Assembly: GCA_022729635.1 (NCBI GenBank)
Contig: DZAU01000048.1
Location: 1 to 17,187 of the forward strand
DNA: 17,187 nucleotides
From: Flavobacterium psychrophilum
GTDB taxonomy: Bacteria > Bacteroidota > Bacteroidia > Flavobacteriales > Flavobacteriaceae
Direction of reading: 5' to 3'
Below, piece by piece: positions 1 to 6,942 of this stretch; the first letter of the stretch is position 1; each line of letters begins with the position of its first letter. The notes under the pieces were generated by a model, which was given only the letters and a program-made list of their open reading frames with translations, ran no database searches and was not told where the DNA came from. A program made the translations under genes and the position numbers.

Positions 1-1305
1 ATGAATAATACAGACAAATTATACGAAAGAAGAAAAAAAAGTGTGCCAAACGCTTTGGGAATTTTCAATCCATCAAGCATTCAATCTGCTAAAGGTTCCA
101 TAATCATTGACGCAGACGGTCGAGAATTAATCGATTTTGCAGGAGGAATTGGCGTAAATAATGCAGGTCACGGAGTTCCAGAAATTATCGAAGCTATAAA
201 AAATCAAGCTGATAAATTCATTCACGCCTCATTCAACGTTTCTGTATATGAGCAATATTTGGACTTGACCGAAAAATTGTGTGAGTTATTGCCACACGGC
301 GAATCTACAAAAGCAATGCTGACATTATCTGGAGCAGAATCTGTTGAAAATGCTATTAAAATTGCTCGTGCCGTTACCGGAAAATCTGGAATTATTTGTT
401 ATGACGGTTCATTTCACGGTCGTACGATGATGGCAATGACTTTGACCTCAAATGTAAAATATAAAGAAGGCGCCGGACCTTATGCTCCCGAAGTATATCG
501 TTTAGAATATCCATACTACAAACCAAGTATGAAGAGTAGAATGACGCAAGATGAGTTCGACGATTTGATGATAATGAAGTTGCATAAAACTTTTTCATCA
601 ACCGTTTCAATAACTCAAACGGCTGCAATTATTCTGGAATTGGTGCAAGGTGAAGGAGGTTTTACTGTTGCGTCTAAAAAATATGTGCAGTATTTACGTA
701 AATTTTGTACCGAAAATAATATTTTCTTGATTTTTGATGAGGTACAGTCTGGTTTTGGTCGTACCGGAAAATGGGGAGCATTCGAACATTATGGCGTAAC
801 TCCAGATTTATCTACTTGGGCAAAATCTATGGGTGGCGGAATGCCAATTGGTGCCGTTATTGGCAAAGCCGAAATTATGGATGCCGTAAAACCTGGGCTT
901 ATAGGAGGAACTTATTTAGGAAATCCCTTGAGTTGCGTGGCTTCGTTGGCAAGCATCAATTATATGCAAAAAAACAACATCAATGCCGCTGGCGAAAAAG
1001 TGGGCAAAGTAGTTCGAGAAAAATTCAATCAATTACAGGCAAAATATCCAAATAATATTACTGATGTTCGCGGTTTGGGAGCAATGTTAGCCATCGAATT
1101 TTTTAATCCAAACACAAAACTTCCTGATGGCATTTCAACAAAAGCAATCGTAGATAAATGTCTTGCAAAAGGATTAATTGTTATCACTTCCGGAACCTAC
1201 GGAAATTGCATCCGAGTATTAAGTCCTTTATTTATCGAAGACGAAATCTTGGAAAAAGGCTTAATTATTTTAGAAGAAACGATTAAGGAAATTTTAATAA
1301 AATAA
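1..1305 (+). CDS. gabT: 4-aminobutyrate (GABA) aminotransferase, class III PLP enzyme
   Basis: Transfers the amino group of GABA (or 5-aminovalerate) to 2-oxoglutarate, giving succinate (or glutarate) semialdehyde in the cytoplasm. At 434 aa it is close to the 426 aa I remember for E. coli GabT. The PLP site is visible: D246 in FDEVQSGFGRTG pairs with the pyridine nitrogen, and K275 in WAKSMGGGMPIGA forms the Schiff base. Ile50, Arg141 (FHGRT) and Glu213 (ELVQGEGGF) fall where E. coli GabT has its substrate residues Ile50, Arg141 and Glu211, which favours GABA over ornithine or acetylornithine aminotransferase. The window begins on its ATG, so its promoter is not visible. It lies 32 bp before an aldehyde dehydrogenase that could take its product. 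A 5-aminovalerate or other omega-amino acid substrate cannot be excluded. Confidence 0.88.
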   Translation: MNNTDKLYERRKKSVPNALGIFNPSSIQSAKGSIIIDADGRELIDFAGGIGVNNAGHGVPEIIEAIKNQADKFIHASFNVSVYEQYLDLTEKLCELLPHGESTKAMLTLSGAESVENAIKIARAVTGKSGIICYDGSFHGRTMMAMTLTSNVKYKEGAGPYAPEVYRLEYPYYKPSMKSRMTQDEFDDLMIMKLHKTFSSTVSITQTAAIILELVQGEGGFTVASKKYVQYLRKFCTENNIFLIFDEVQSGFGRTGKWGAFEHYGVTPDLSTWAKSMGGGMPIGAVIGKAEIMDAVKPGLIGGTYLGNPLSCVASLASINYMQKNNINAAGEKVGKVVREKFNQLQAKYPNNITDVRGLGAMLAIEFFNPNTKLPDGISTKAIVDKCLAKGLIVITSGTYGNCIRVLSPLFIEDEILEKGLIILEETIKEILIK

Positions 1306-1329
1306 TTCCCCCTTCGGGGGTTAGGGGGC
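1306..1329. repeat. 24-bp GC-rich dispersed repeat, copy 1
   Basis: First of four near-identical copies in the window (others at 2756-2779, 2864-2887, 8750-8773). It holds a CCCCC-TTC-GGGGG hairpin followed by TTAGGGGGC. It starts directly after the gabT stop codon and ends 8 bp before the next start codon, so it fills almost the whole intergenic gap in a genome that is otherwise AT-rich. Confidence 0.85.
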
Positions 1330-1337
1330 AAATAATT

Positions 1338-2756
1338 ATGAGAAAACAATATATAAACGGAGAATGGTGCGACGCAATAGATGGTGCCACTTGGGATTTG
1401 CAAAGCCCTTCTACCGAAGAAATTTTAGATAAAGTACCTTTCGGGAATGCCGAAGATTGTAAAAAAGCTATTGCTGCAGCCGATGCTTCTTTCAAAACTT
1501 GGAAAAACACGACGCCTTATTTTAGAGCCGAGATTCTAAAAAAAGCAGCAGATTATATGCGTGCCAATGCGGAGGCTTTAGCCAAAGAAACGTCGCTGGA
1601 AACAGGAAAACCAATGCTTGAATCTCGTGGCGAATGGCAAGTTTCAGCTAATCTTTTCGAATGGTATGCCGAAGAAGGAAAACGCAGTTATGGTCGAGTG
1701 ATTCCGTCAAGCAGAATCGACAAACGCTCGATGGTTATTTACCAACCTTTAGGAGTTGTTGGAGTAATTACAGCTTGGAATTTCCCTGCTTATAATCCTG
1801 CAAGAGCAGTTGCGGCTGCTTTGGCGGCAGGTTGTACGGTGGTGATGAGAGGTTCTGAGTTTACGCCTTTGTCCAGTTTTAATATGGCAAAAGCATTGCA
1901 CGAAGCGGGAATCCCAAAAGGAGTTTTTAACTTAATCAATTCAGAGCCAGTTTCTTCTGGAATTGAAATGATTGAAAATCCTTTGCTAAAAAAAATAAGT
2001 TTCACAGGAAGTACTCGAGTTGGAAAAATTTTGATGGATGGTGCATCCAAAACATCGACTAAATTGTCGCTTGAATTAGGTGGAAACGCTCCAGTAATTA
2101 TCGAAAAAGATATTGATGTTGAAGCGATTGCGCATCAGGCAATTGTTGCCAAATTGAGAAATTGCGGTCAGGTTTGTGTTTCTCCACAACGTTTTTATGT
2201 GCATTCCAGCATCTTCAATCAATTTGTATCGATTGTAAAAGAGGATATTTCTAAACTAAAAACAGGTGTTAATGGCGGCGATATTGATTTTGTTGGACCA
2301 CTTATCAATAAAACCCAGCAAAAACATTCCTTGGCAATGCTCGAAAAAGCAAAAAACGAAGGGGCAACAATTCATATTGGAGGAGAAGCTTCGGAAAAAG
2401 GATTTTTCGTTCATCCTGCTTTGATTGAAGCCAGACAAACTCAAGAATTCATCAAGACAGAAGTTTTTGGACCATTGATGATTGTAATTCCTTTCGAAAC
2501 CAAAGAACAAGTGCTCGAATGGGCAAATGACACCGAATATGGTTTAGCCTCTTACGTTTTTACCAATCACATTAAAACTGCCAATTTCTATGCTGAAAAT
2601 TTGGAATTTGGAATGGTAGGAATCAACGAATGGGCGGCTCACGGAACAGAATTGCCTTTCGTAGGAATAAAAAGCAGCGGAATTGGTCACGAATCCGGTT
2701 CCGAAGGATTGAAAGAATATTTGGAATTAAAATTAATCAGTTACGGAAATATGTAG
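1338..2756 (+). CDS. Aldehyde dehydrogenase, probable succinate/glutarate semialdehyde dehydrogenase
   Basis: NAD(P)-dependent ALDH, 472 aa, full length for the superfamily. The Rossmann region includes the AWNFPAYNPARA segment; the catalytic base is E246 (LELGGNAP) and the nucleophile is C280 (NCGQVCVSPQR). The C-terminal FVGIKSSGIGHESG motif is also present. Its position straight after gabT suggests it oxidises the semialdehyde made by GabT to the dicarboxylate. Oddity: the usual K-P-S/A-E cofactor motif reads R171-G-S-E, so the lysine that normally contacts the NAD ribose is replaced by arginine. A second gene for this step of a different subtype (Sad/YneI-like) lies at 10446, so the two may differ in chain length or cofactor. 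The substrate is inferred from context only. Its TAG stop abuts another copy of the GC-rich repeat. Confidence 0.8.
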   Translation: MRKQYINGEWCDAIDGATWDLQSPSTEEILDKVPFGNAEDCKKAIAAADASFKTWKNTTPYFRAEILKKAADYMRANAEALAKETSLETGKPMLESRGEWQVSANLFEWYAEEGKRSYGRVIPSSRIDKRSMVIYQPLGVVGVITAWNFPAYNPARAVAAALAAGCTVVMRGSEFTPLSSFNMAKALHEAGIPKGVFNLINSEPVSSGIEMIENPLLKKISFTGSTRVGKILMDGASKTSTKLSLELGGNAPVIIEKDIDVEAIAHQAIVAKLRNCGQVCVSPQRFYVHSSIFNQFVSIVKEDISKLKTGVNGGDIDFVGPLINKTQQKHSLAMLEKAKNEGATIHIGGEASEKGFFVHPALIEARQTQEFIKTEVFGPLMIVIPFETKEQVLEWANDTEYGLASYVFTNHIKTANFYAENLEFGMVGINEWAAHGTELPFVGIKSSGIGHESGSEGLKEYLELKLISYGNM

Positions 2757-2779
2757 CCCCCTAACCCCCGAAGGGGGAA
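2756..2779. repeat. 24-bp GC-rich dispersed repeat, copy 2
   Basis: Reverse-oriented copy (GCCCCCTAACCCCCGAAGGG then GGAA). Its first base is the last base of the TAG stop codon of the preceding ALDH gene. Together with copy 3 at 2864-2887, which is its reverse complement, it forms an inverted pair around 84 bp of AT-rich DNA. Confidence 0.85.
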
Positions 2780-2863
2780 TAGATGGAGATTATAACAGAG
2801 AGTTTAGAAAATAAAATTACTTAAAGCATTACAGAAACAAAAAAGTTTAATTATTAATCTTAA
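2780..2863. other. AT-rich spacer enclosed by an inverted pair of GC-rich repeats
   Basis: This 84-bp stretch lies between two inverted copies of the 24-bp repeat. It holds only a 13-codon ATG frame (2783-2824), too short and too poorly supported to call a gene. I see no clear promoter or terminator apart from the hairpins in the flanking repeats. The arrangement, with arms facing each other, resembles a small non-autonomous element, or two independent insertions. Confidence 0.4.
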
Positions 2864-2887
2864 TTCCCCCTTCGGGGGTTAGGGGGC
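2864..2887. repeat. 24-bp GC-rich dispersed repeat, copy 3
   Basis: Same orientation as copy 1 (TTCCCCCTTCGGGGG then TTAGGGGGC). It ends one base before the ATG of the acetyltransferase gene, so it occupies the place of the ribosome-binding region. The AGGGGGC tail could act as a makeshift Shine-Dalgarno sequence, or the hairpin could hinder initiation; neither can be decided from sequence. Confidence 0.85.
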
Positions 2888-2888
2888 T

Positions 2889-3539
2889 ATGAAAAAAGAA
2901 ATTTTAGGCAAATACACATTACAAACTGCCACGCCAGAATACGCAAGGCAAGAAGCGGAACTTCAAAAAATTGTTTTTCCAACTTTATCGGAAGAAGAAC
3001 TAATGACCGAAGCGCAATATAAAAAACATATTGAGATTTTTCCTGAAGGGCAAATGATTGTTTTAGATGGAGATAGAGTTATTGCGGCCACAACAACTTT
3101 GATGCAAAATTATCATAAAGGACATCATACTTTTCTGGAAATTTCGGATAATTTATGGTTGGGAACACACGACCCAAAAGCGGAATGGCTATACGGTTTA
3201 GACGTATCCGTTCATCCAGATTATCAAGGAAAAGGTATTGGAAGAGAAATCTATAATGCGCGTCAGGAAGTCGCCAGAGCAATGGGAACCAAAGGTCAAA
3301 TGACTGCCGGAATGCCTATTGGATTCGACAAAGTGAAAGACAAAATGACCATTGCTGAATATTGTGACAAATTAATTAAAGGCGAAATCATTGATCCGAC
3401 CGTAACGGCTCAAACCAAATGTGGATTTATTTTGGTCGAACCATTATTCGATTATTTAGACGATCCACGCAGTGGAAACTGTTCAGTGTTGATGTATTGG
3501 CCTTTGGATCCAAATACTAAATTAAGTGAAAATCATTAA
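2889..3539 (+). CDS. GNAT-family N-acetyltransferase
   Basis: A 216-aa protein with the acetyl-CoA pyrophosphate-binding motif of the GNAT fold: SVHPDYQGKGIG, with Q113-G-K-G-I-G118 as the P-loop-like Q/RxxGxG/A. The N-terminal part (ARQEAELQ and EIFPEGQMIV) resembles, from memory, the GNAT domain that in some bacteria is fused to a nitrilase-like amidohydrolase; here it stands alone. The acceptor substrate is unknown. Lying between GABA-degrading enzymes and a polyamine-binding protein, it could acetylate a diamine, polyamine or amino-acid intermediate, as SpeG- or PaiA-type enzymes do, but no motif fixes this. The ATG at 2889 is chosen because it opens the conserved homologous region. It ends 30 bp before potD, so the two are probably cotranscribed. 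Confidence 0.8.
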   Translation: MKKEILGKYTLQTATPEYARQEAELQKIVFPTLSEEELMTEAQYKKHIEIFPEGQMIVLDGDRVIAATTTLMQNYHKGHHTFLEISDNLWLGTHDPKAEWLYGLDVSVHPDYQGKGIGREIYNARQEVARAMGTKGQMTAGMPIGFDKVKDKMTIAEYCDKLIKGEIIDPTVTAQTKCGFILVEPLFDYLDDPRSGNCSVLMYWPLDPNTKLSENH

Positions 3540-3569
3540 TATATTATAATAACCTAAACAAAAAAACCA

Positions 3570-4664
3570 ATGAAAAAAATCGCATTATCATTATTAGTAG
3601 CTGCAGGATTGCTTGTAAGTTGTGGCAAAGAAAAAAAAGAAGCCTCTGTTGAAGTAGATTTAGCAGCGCTAAAAGGTTCAACTTTGAATATTCTAGCTTG
3701 GGAAGGCTATGCCGATGCTTCGTTTACCAAAGCATTTGAAGAAAAATACGGAGTTACCGTTAAAGGAACTTATTTTGGTTCTTCGGATGAATTGGTTTCT
3801 AAATTACAAAGTGGTGGCGGTTCGAGTTATGACGTAATCACACCTTCATCGGATGTAGCTGGTTATATCGTTGAATCTGGTTTGGTAGAAGCAATTGATG
3901 TTGATAAAGTTGCGGCTTGGAAATCACTTTCTCCTGTTCTTGTGGGAATGAAAGATGTTCAAAAAGAAGGAAAAACGTATGGAATGCCTTTCACTTGGGG
4001 ACCAGATTATTTAATCTATAATGCCGATGTAATTAAGGAAGCACCAACGTCTTGGGATTTGTTTATGGATCCAAAATACAAAGGAAAAATCGCCTTGTAC
4101 GATGATATTTCGACTATTTATCTAGCTGCTCAAATGTTGGGTTATGATAAAGCTGACCAATCTGTTTTGTATAATTTAACCGAAGAGCAACTGGCAGCTT
4201 GTAAAGAAAAATTGATTGCAATGAAACCTCAAGTTCGTAAAAACTGGGCTTCTGCAGGAGAATTAGATAACCTTTTTAAAAACAAAGAAATTGTAGCAGC
4301 TGTGGGTTGGCCTTTGACTCCAGCCAATTTGAATAAACAAGGAATGAACATCAAATCTGTGATTCCAAAAGAAGGAGCAACAGGTTGGATTGACCGTTTG
4401 ATGATTGTAAAAGATGCTAAAAACAAGCAATTGGCGCAACTATGGTTGGACTATGTTTCTTCTCCAAAGGTTATGGCTCAAATAGCTGAATTTACCCAAT
4501 ATTATGTTTCAAACCCGGAAGCAAATGCACTTTTGACTCCAGAAACTCAAAAATTAATGGACGTGGCAAGTATGGATTCTATGTTTAAAACCTTGAATTT
4601 CTGGCAACCTGTTAAAAACAGAAAGCGCTACAACGAAATTTGGAGCGAGGTAAAAAATCAATAA
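3570..4664 (+). CDS. potD: Spermidine/putrescine ABC transporter substrate-binding lipoprotein
   Basis: Binds the imported polyamine outside the inner membrane and hands it to the PotBCA complex encoded downstream. The 364-aa precursor starts with a lipoprotein signal: two lysines, a hydrophobic stretch, then lipobox LVSC with the lipidated cysteine at C18, followed by a charged linker (GKEKKEA). The mature part has the layout of the PotD/PotF extracellular binding fold: a first strand with NILAWEGYADASF, a KLQSGGGSSYDVITPSSD segment, and WGPDYLIYN near the hinge. Lipid anchoring replaces the free periplasmic form known in E. coli. Whether it prefers putrescine, spermidine, cadaverine or agmatine cannot be read with confidence. 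It is separated from the permease genes by a 323-bp gap with an inverted-repeat element and by the CoA-transferase gene. Confidence 0.88.
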   Translation: MKKIALSLLVAAGLLVSCGKEKKEASVEVDLAALKGSTLNILAWEGYADASFTKAFEEKYGVTVKGTYFGSSDELVSKLQSGGGSSYDVITPSSDVAGYIVESGLVEAIDVDKVAAWKSLSPVLVGMKDVQKEGKTYGMPFTWGPDYLIYNADVIKEAPTSWDLFMDPKYKGKIALYDDISTIYLAAQMLGYDKADQSVLYNLTEEQLAACKEKLIAMKPQVRKNWASAGELDNLFKNKEIVAAVGWPLTPANLNKQGMNIKSVIPKEGATGWIDRLMIVKDAKNKQLAQLWLDYVSSPKVMAQIAEFTQYYVSNPEANALLTPETQKLMDVASMDSMFKTLNFWQPVKNRKRYNEIWSEVKNQ

Positions 4665-4679
4665 ATTTTATTATTTTTT

Positions 4680-4731
4680 AAACCATTAAGCTTAAGTTAT
4701 AACTCTTAATGAACCTTAATCTTAATGGTTT
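4680..4731. terminator. Possible terminator or processing hairpin after potD
   Basis: Perfect 11-bp arms AAACCATTAAG (4680-4690) and CTTAATGGTTT (4721-4731) enclose a 30-nt AT-rich loop, 15 bp after the potD stop. The stem is weak (mostly A/T) and no clean T-run follows, so termination may be partial. It could raise potD expression relative to the downstream permease genes. Confidence 0.35.
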
Positions 4732-4761
4732 CAAAATATTAAAGAATATTTAATTATTAGA

Positions 4762-4962
4762 TAAGAATTAAACTCGTTGGGTGTAATTATTAAAACGTCT
4801 GTTCGAGTGTTTTTTGTGCAGAGAAACGGAACAAAAAATGTATCGAGAACCGTTTTTAATGAAAATTTTCTTGTTCTCGATACGATTTTCTGTCGAAAAT
4901 CACTCGAACTGACGAAAATTTATCATCAAAAACTAATTGCACCCAACGGGTTAAGAATTAAA
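4762..4962. mobile_element. MITE-like inverted-repeat element with apparent 11-bp target duplication
   Basis: The 18-bp terminal arms at 4772-4789 and 4934-4951 are inverted repeats with two mismatches (core CGTTGGGTG / CACCCAACG). Inside, a second inverted pair runs from CGTCTGTTCGAGTG (4796 on) plus TATCGAGAAC (4841-4850) on the left to GTTCTCGATACG and CACTCGAACTGACG (4873-4914) on the right. The direct repeat TAAGAATTAAA occurs at 4762-4772 and 4952-4962, overlapping the ends of the arms by a base or so, as a target-site duplication would. No transposase is encoded, so it would be non-autonomous. The alternative is a REP-like palindromic unit whose AT-rich flanks match by chance. The short frame at 4777-5013 is the repeat itself, not a gene. 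Confidence 0.6.
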
Positions 4963-4987
4963 AATTGTAATATTCTAAATCATTTCA

Positions 4988-6076
4988 ATGCAAGAACAAG
5001 AATTGTTTGCTGATTTAAAAGTAGTAGAACTTGCCGGAGTTTTGGCTGGTCCAGCTGTTGGAATGTTCTTTGCCGAACTCGGTGCGGATGTTCTAAAAGT
5101 TGAAAATCCTTCCAATAATGGAGACATAACGCGCAGTTGGCGTTTGGAAACAGAAAATGAAAATGCGCAATCCGCCTATTATAGTAGTGTGAATTATAAC
5201 AAAACTATTATTTGGGCTGATTTAAAAAAGTCTGAGGATTTAGAAAAGGTGTTGCATCATATTGCTTCGGCAGATGTTGTGATTTCCAATTTTAAACCTT
5301 CATCAGCAAAACAATTAGGATTGGATGCCGTTGCTTTACGCACGAAATTTCCAAAGCTGATTTATGCACAAGTTAGTGGTTATGGTATCGATGATGAAAC
5401 CCCAGCCTTTGATGTAGTGATTCAAGCCGAAGCTGGTTTTATGTTCATCAACGGAGAAGCTGGAAGTGTACCATTAAAAATGCCAATTGCATTGATAGAT
5501 GTTTTGGCGGCGCACCAATTAAAAGAGGCGATTTTAGTGGCTTTATTGCAACGCTCTAAAACCAATTTGGGTGCAACTGTACATATTTCGTTATACAATG
5601 CAGCGCTTTCGTCACTGGCAAATCAGGCGACAAACTATTTAATGGGCGGTGAGATTCCACAACGAATGGGAAGTTTACATCCAAATATTGCTCCTTATGG
5701 AGAAACGTTTTACACCAATGATCGAAAAGCAATTGTGCTAGCTGTTGGGAATGACAAACAATTTGCATCGCTATGTAAATGTCTGAATTTAACCCTTCGA
5801 CAAGCTCAGGATGACGATTCAGATTTGTTTAAAACCAATGCTTTGCGAGTTAAAAATAGAACAGAGTTAGGGAAAATATTGACCGAAGCATTTTCGAAAT
5901 GGGATAGTGCAACACTATTAAAAGAACTAAAAAACAATAATGTTCCGTGTGGAGATATTCGTTCGATGGACGAAGTTTTAGAAAACGAAACTGCACGAAA
6001 ATTGATTTTGACAGAAACCTTGGATGACGGTCAAATCACAAAAAGAATGGCTACGGCTGTTTTTGATATTTATTAA
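4988..6076 (+). CDS. CaiB/BaiF family III CoA-transferase, diverged
   Basis: Family III enzymes move CoA between carboxylic acids, for example from succinyl-CoA to glutarate, oxalate or carnitine derivatives. The 362-aa product has the N-terminal signature (VVELAGVLAGPAVGMFFAEL, GADVLKVENP), a DVVIQAEAGFMFING segment, HPNIAPYGETF and AVGNDKQF, so family membership is clear. Three features are odd. The family motif V-D-V-S-L-x-D reads V-H199-I-S-L-Y-N204, so the Asp usually taken as the acyl-anhydride nucleophile is Asn. Residues 270-277 (LRQAQDDD) look like the translation of an inserted repeat. The C-terminus is about 40 aa shorter than the roughly 400-aa forms I remember. The overall pattern resembles succinate-hydroxymethylglutarate CoA-transferase (SUGCT), which would suit glutarate activation, but the altered residue leaves activity in doubt. 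It lies 18 bp before potB. Confidence 0.8.
   Translation: MQEQELFADLKVVELAGVLAGPAVGMFFAELGADVLKVENPSNNGDITRSWRLETENENAQSAYYSSVNYNKTIIWADLKKSEDLEKVLHHIASADVVISNFKPSSAKQLGLDAVALRTKFPKLIYAQVSGYGIDDETPAFDVVIQAEAGFMFINGEAGSVPLKMPIALIDVLAAHQLKEAILVALLQRSKTNLGATVHISLYNAALSSLANQATNYLMGGEIPQRMGSLHPNIAPYGETFYTNDRKAIVLAVGNDKQFASLCKCLNLTLRQAQDDDSDLFKTNALRVKNRTELGKILTEAFSKWDSATLLKELKNNNVPCGDIRSMDEVLENETARKLILTETLDDGQITKRMATAVFDIY
5793..5815. repeat. Short dispersed repeat captured inside the CoA-transferase frame
   Basis: CCTTCGACAAGCTCAGGATG within this stretch matches, from memory, a short repeat widespread in Bacteroidetes and other bacteria, usually read as CCTGAGCTTGTCGAAGG on the other strand. Here it is translated in frame as LRQAQDD at residues 270-276. 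The local alignment to the family (GLPELAADPRF-type segment) appears to gain four or five residues at this point. Confidence 0.55.
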
Positions 6077-6094
6077 AATTTCAAAAAATTTAAG

Positions 6095-6940
6095 TTGAAA
6101 AAAGCAAACAAATACCTATTACTATTACCACTTTTATTGTGGCTACTTCTGTTTTTAGTACTGCCATATTTCTTCATTTTGACCCAAAGCGTTTTGGCTA
6201 CGGATGATTTTGGAAAAGTAATTTACCACTTCAATTTGGATTCGTACATTAAAATATTTACCAATCCATTGTACTACGAAACCCTGACAAGGACTTTTAT
6301 ATATTCCATAATCGTTGCCTTGGCTTGCATTTTATTGAGTTTGCCTTTGGCTTATTTTATTGCCTTTAAAGTTACTAAACACAAATCATTTTATTATACA
6401 CTAATTGTTTTGCCCTTTTGGATGTCGTATATTATGAGAGCGTATGCTTGGAAAATCATTCTTGGTGAACAAGGAATTTTCAACTCATCACTAATGAATT
6501 TGGGAATAATTGACAAACCTTTACGTTTTGTTTTGTATTCCGATTTTTCGGTAATACTGTGTTTGATTTATATCTTTTTGCCCTTTGTTTGCATTCCAAT
6601 TTATACTTCTTTCGAACAAATCTCAAAATCATTGGTCGAAGCCAGCAAAGATTTGGGCGCCAATTCTTGGAAAACCTTTTGGAAAGTTATTTTTCCTTTA
6701 GTCTTACCAGGAGTCATTTCGGGAGGAACATTGGCCTTGGTTTTAACTTTGGGAGATTTCCTTGCAGCCTCACTTTTGGGCGGACCAAACACTTTATTTA
6801 TCTCGAATATTGTCCAAAATTTATTCGGAACCTCTAACGATAAACCATTGGGGTCAGCAGTTGGAGTGGTTTTATTGGTTTTGGTATTCCTATTATTAGA
6901 ATTCTCATCACGCTATGAGAAAAAACACGAAACACAATAA
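6095..6940 (+). CDS. potB: Spermidine/putrescine ABC transporter permease, PotB type
   Basis: Inner-membrane subunit that pairs with PotC to form the polyamine channel. The 281-aa product has six likely membrane segments (near residues 7-30, 66-90, 98-120, 145-170, 203-227 and 253-272). A binding-protein-dependent EAA loop starts at E182 (EASKDLGANSWKTFWK) and contacts the ATPase. The start is TTG at 6095: the CoA-transferase stop lies only 18 bp upstream in the same frame, no ATG lies between, and the next in-frame ATG would remove the first three membrane helices. The gene is 2 bp from potC and 18 bp from the CoA-transferase gene, so translation is probably coupled. Confidence 0.9.
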   Translation: MKKANKYLLLLPLLLWLLLFLVLPYFFILTQSVLATDDFGKVIYHFNLDSYIKIFTNPLYYETLTRTFIYSIIVALACILLSLPLAYFIAFKVTKHKSFYYTLIVLPFWMSYIMRAYAWKIILGEQGIFNSSLMNLGIIDKPLRFVLYSDFSVILCLIYIFLPFVCIPIYTSFEQISKSLVEASKDLGANSWKTFWKVIFPLVLPGVISGGTLALVLTLGDFLAASLLGGPNTLFISNIVQNLFGTSNDKPLGSAVGVVLLVLVFLLLEFSSRYEKKHETQ

Positions 6941-6942
6941 TT

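Noticed and set aside
2783..2824. 13-codon ATG frame in the spacer between repeat copies 2 and 3
   Set aside because: Too short, no leader or similarity, and chance frames of this size are common in AT-rich DNA.
4777..5013. 78-codon + strand open frame between potD and the CoA-transferase gene
   Set aside because: It begins at TTG inside the inverted-repeat element, is almost wholly repeat DNA, and runs into the CoA-transferase start in another frame.
6074..6097. Possible fusion or frameshift between the CoA-transferase and PotB, which share a frame
   Set aside because: A clean TAA separates them and both proteins have normal junction ends. PotB simply starts at TTG 18 bp later.
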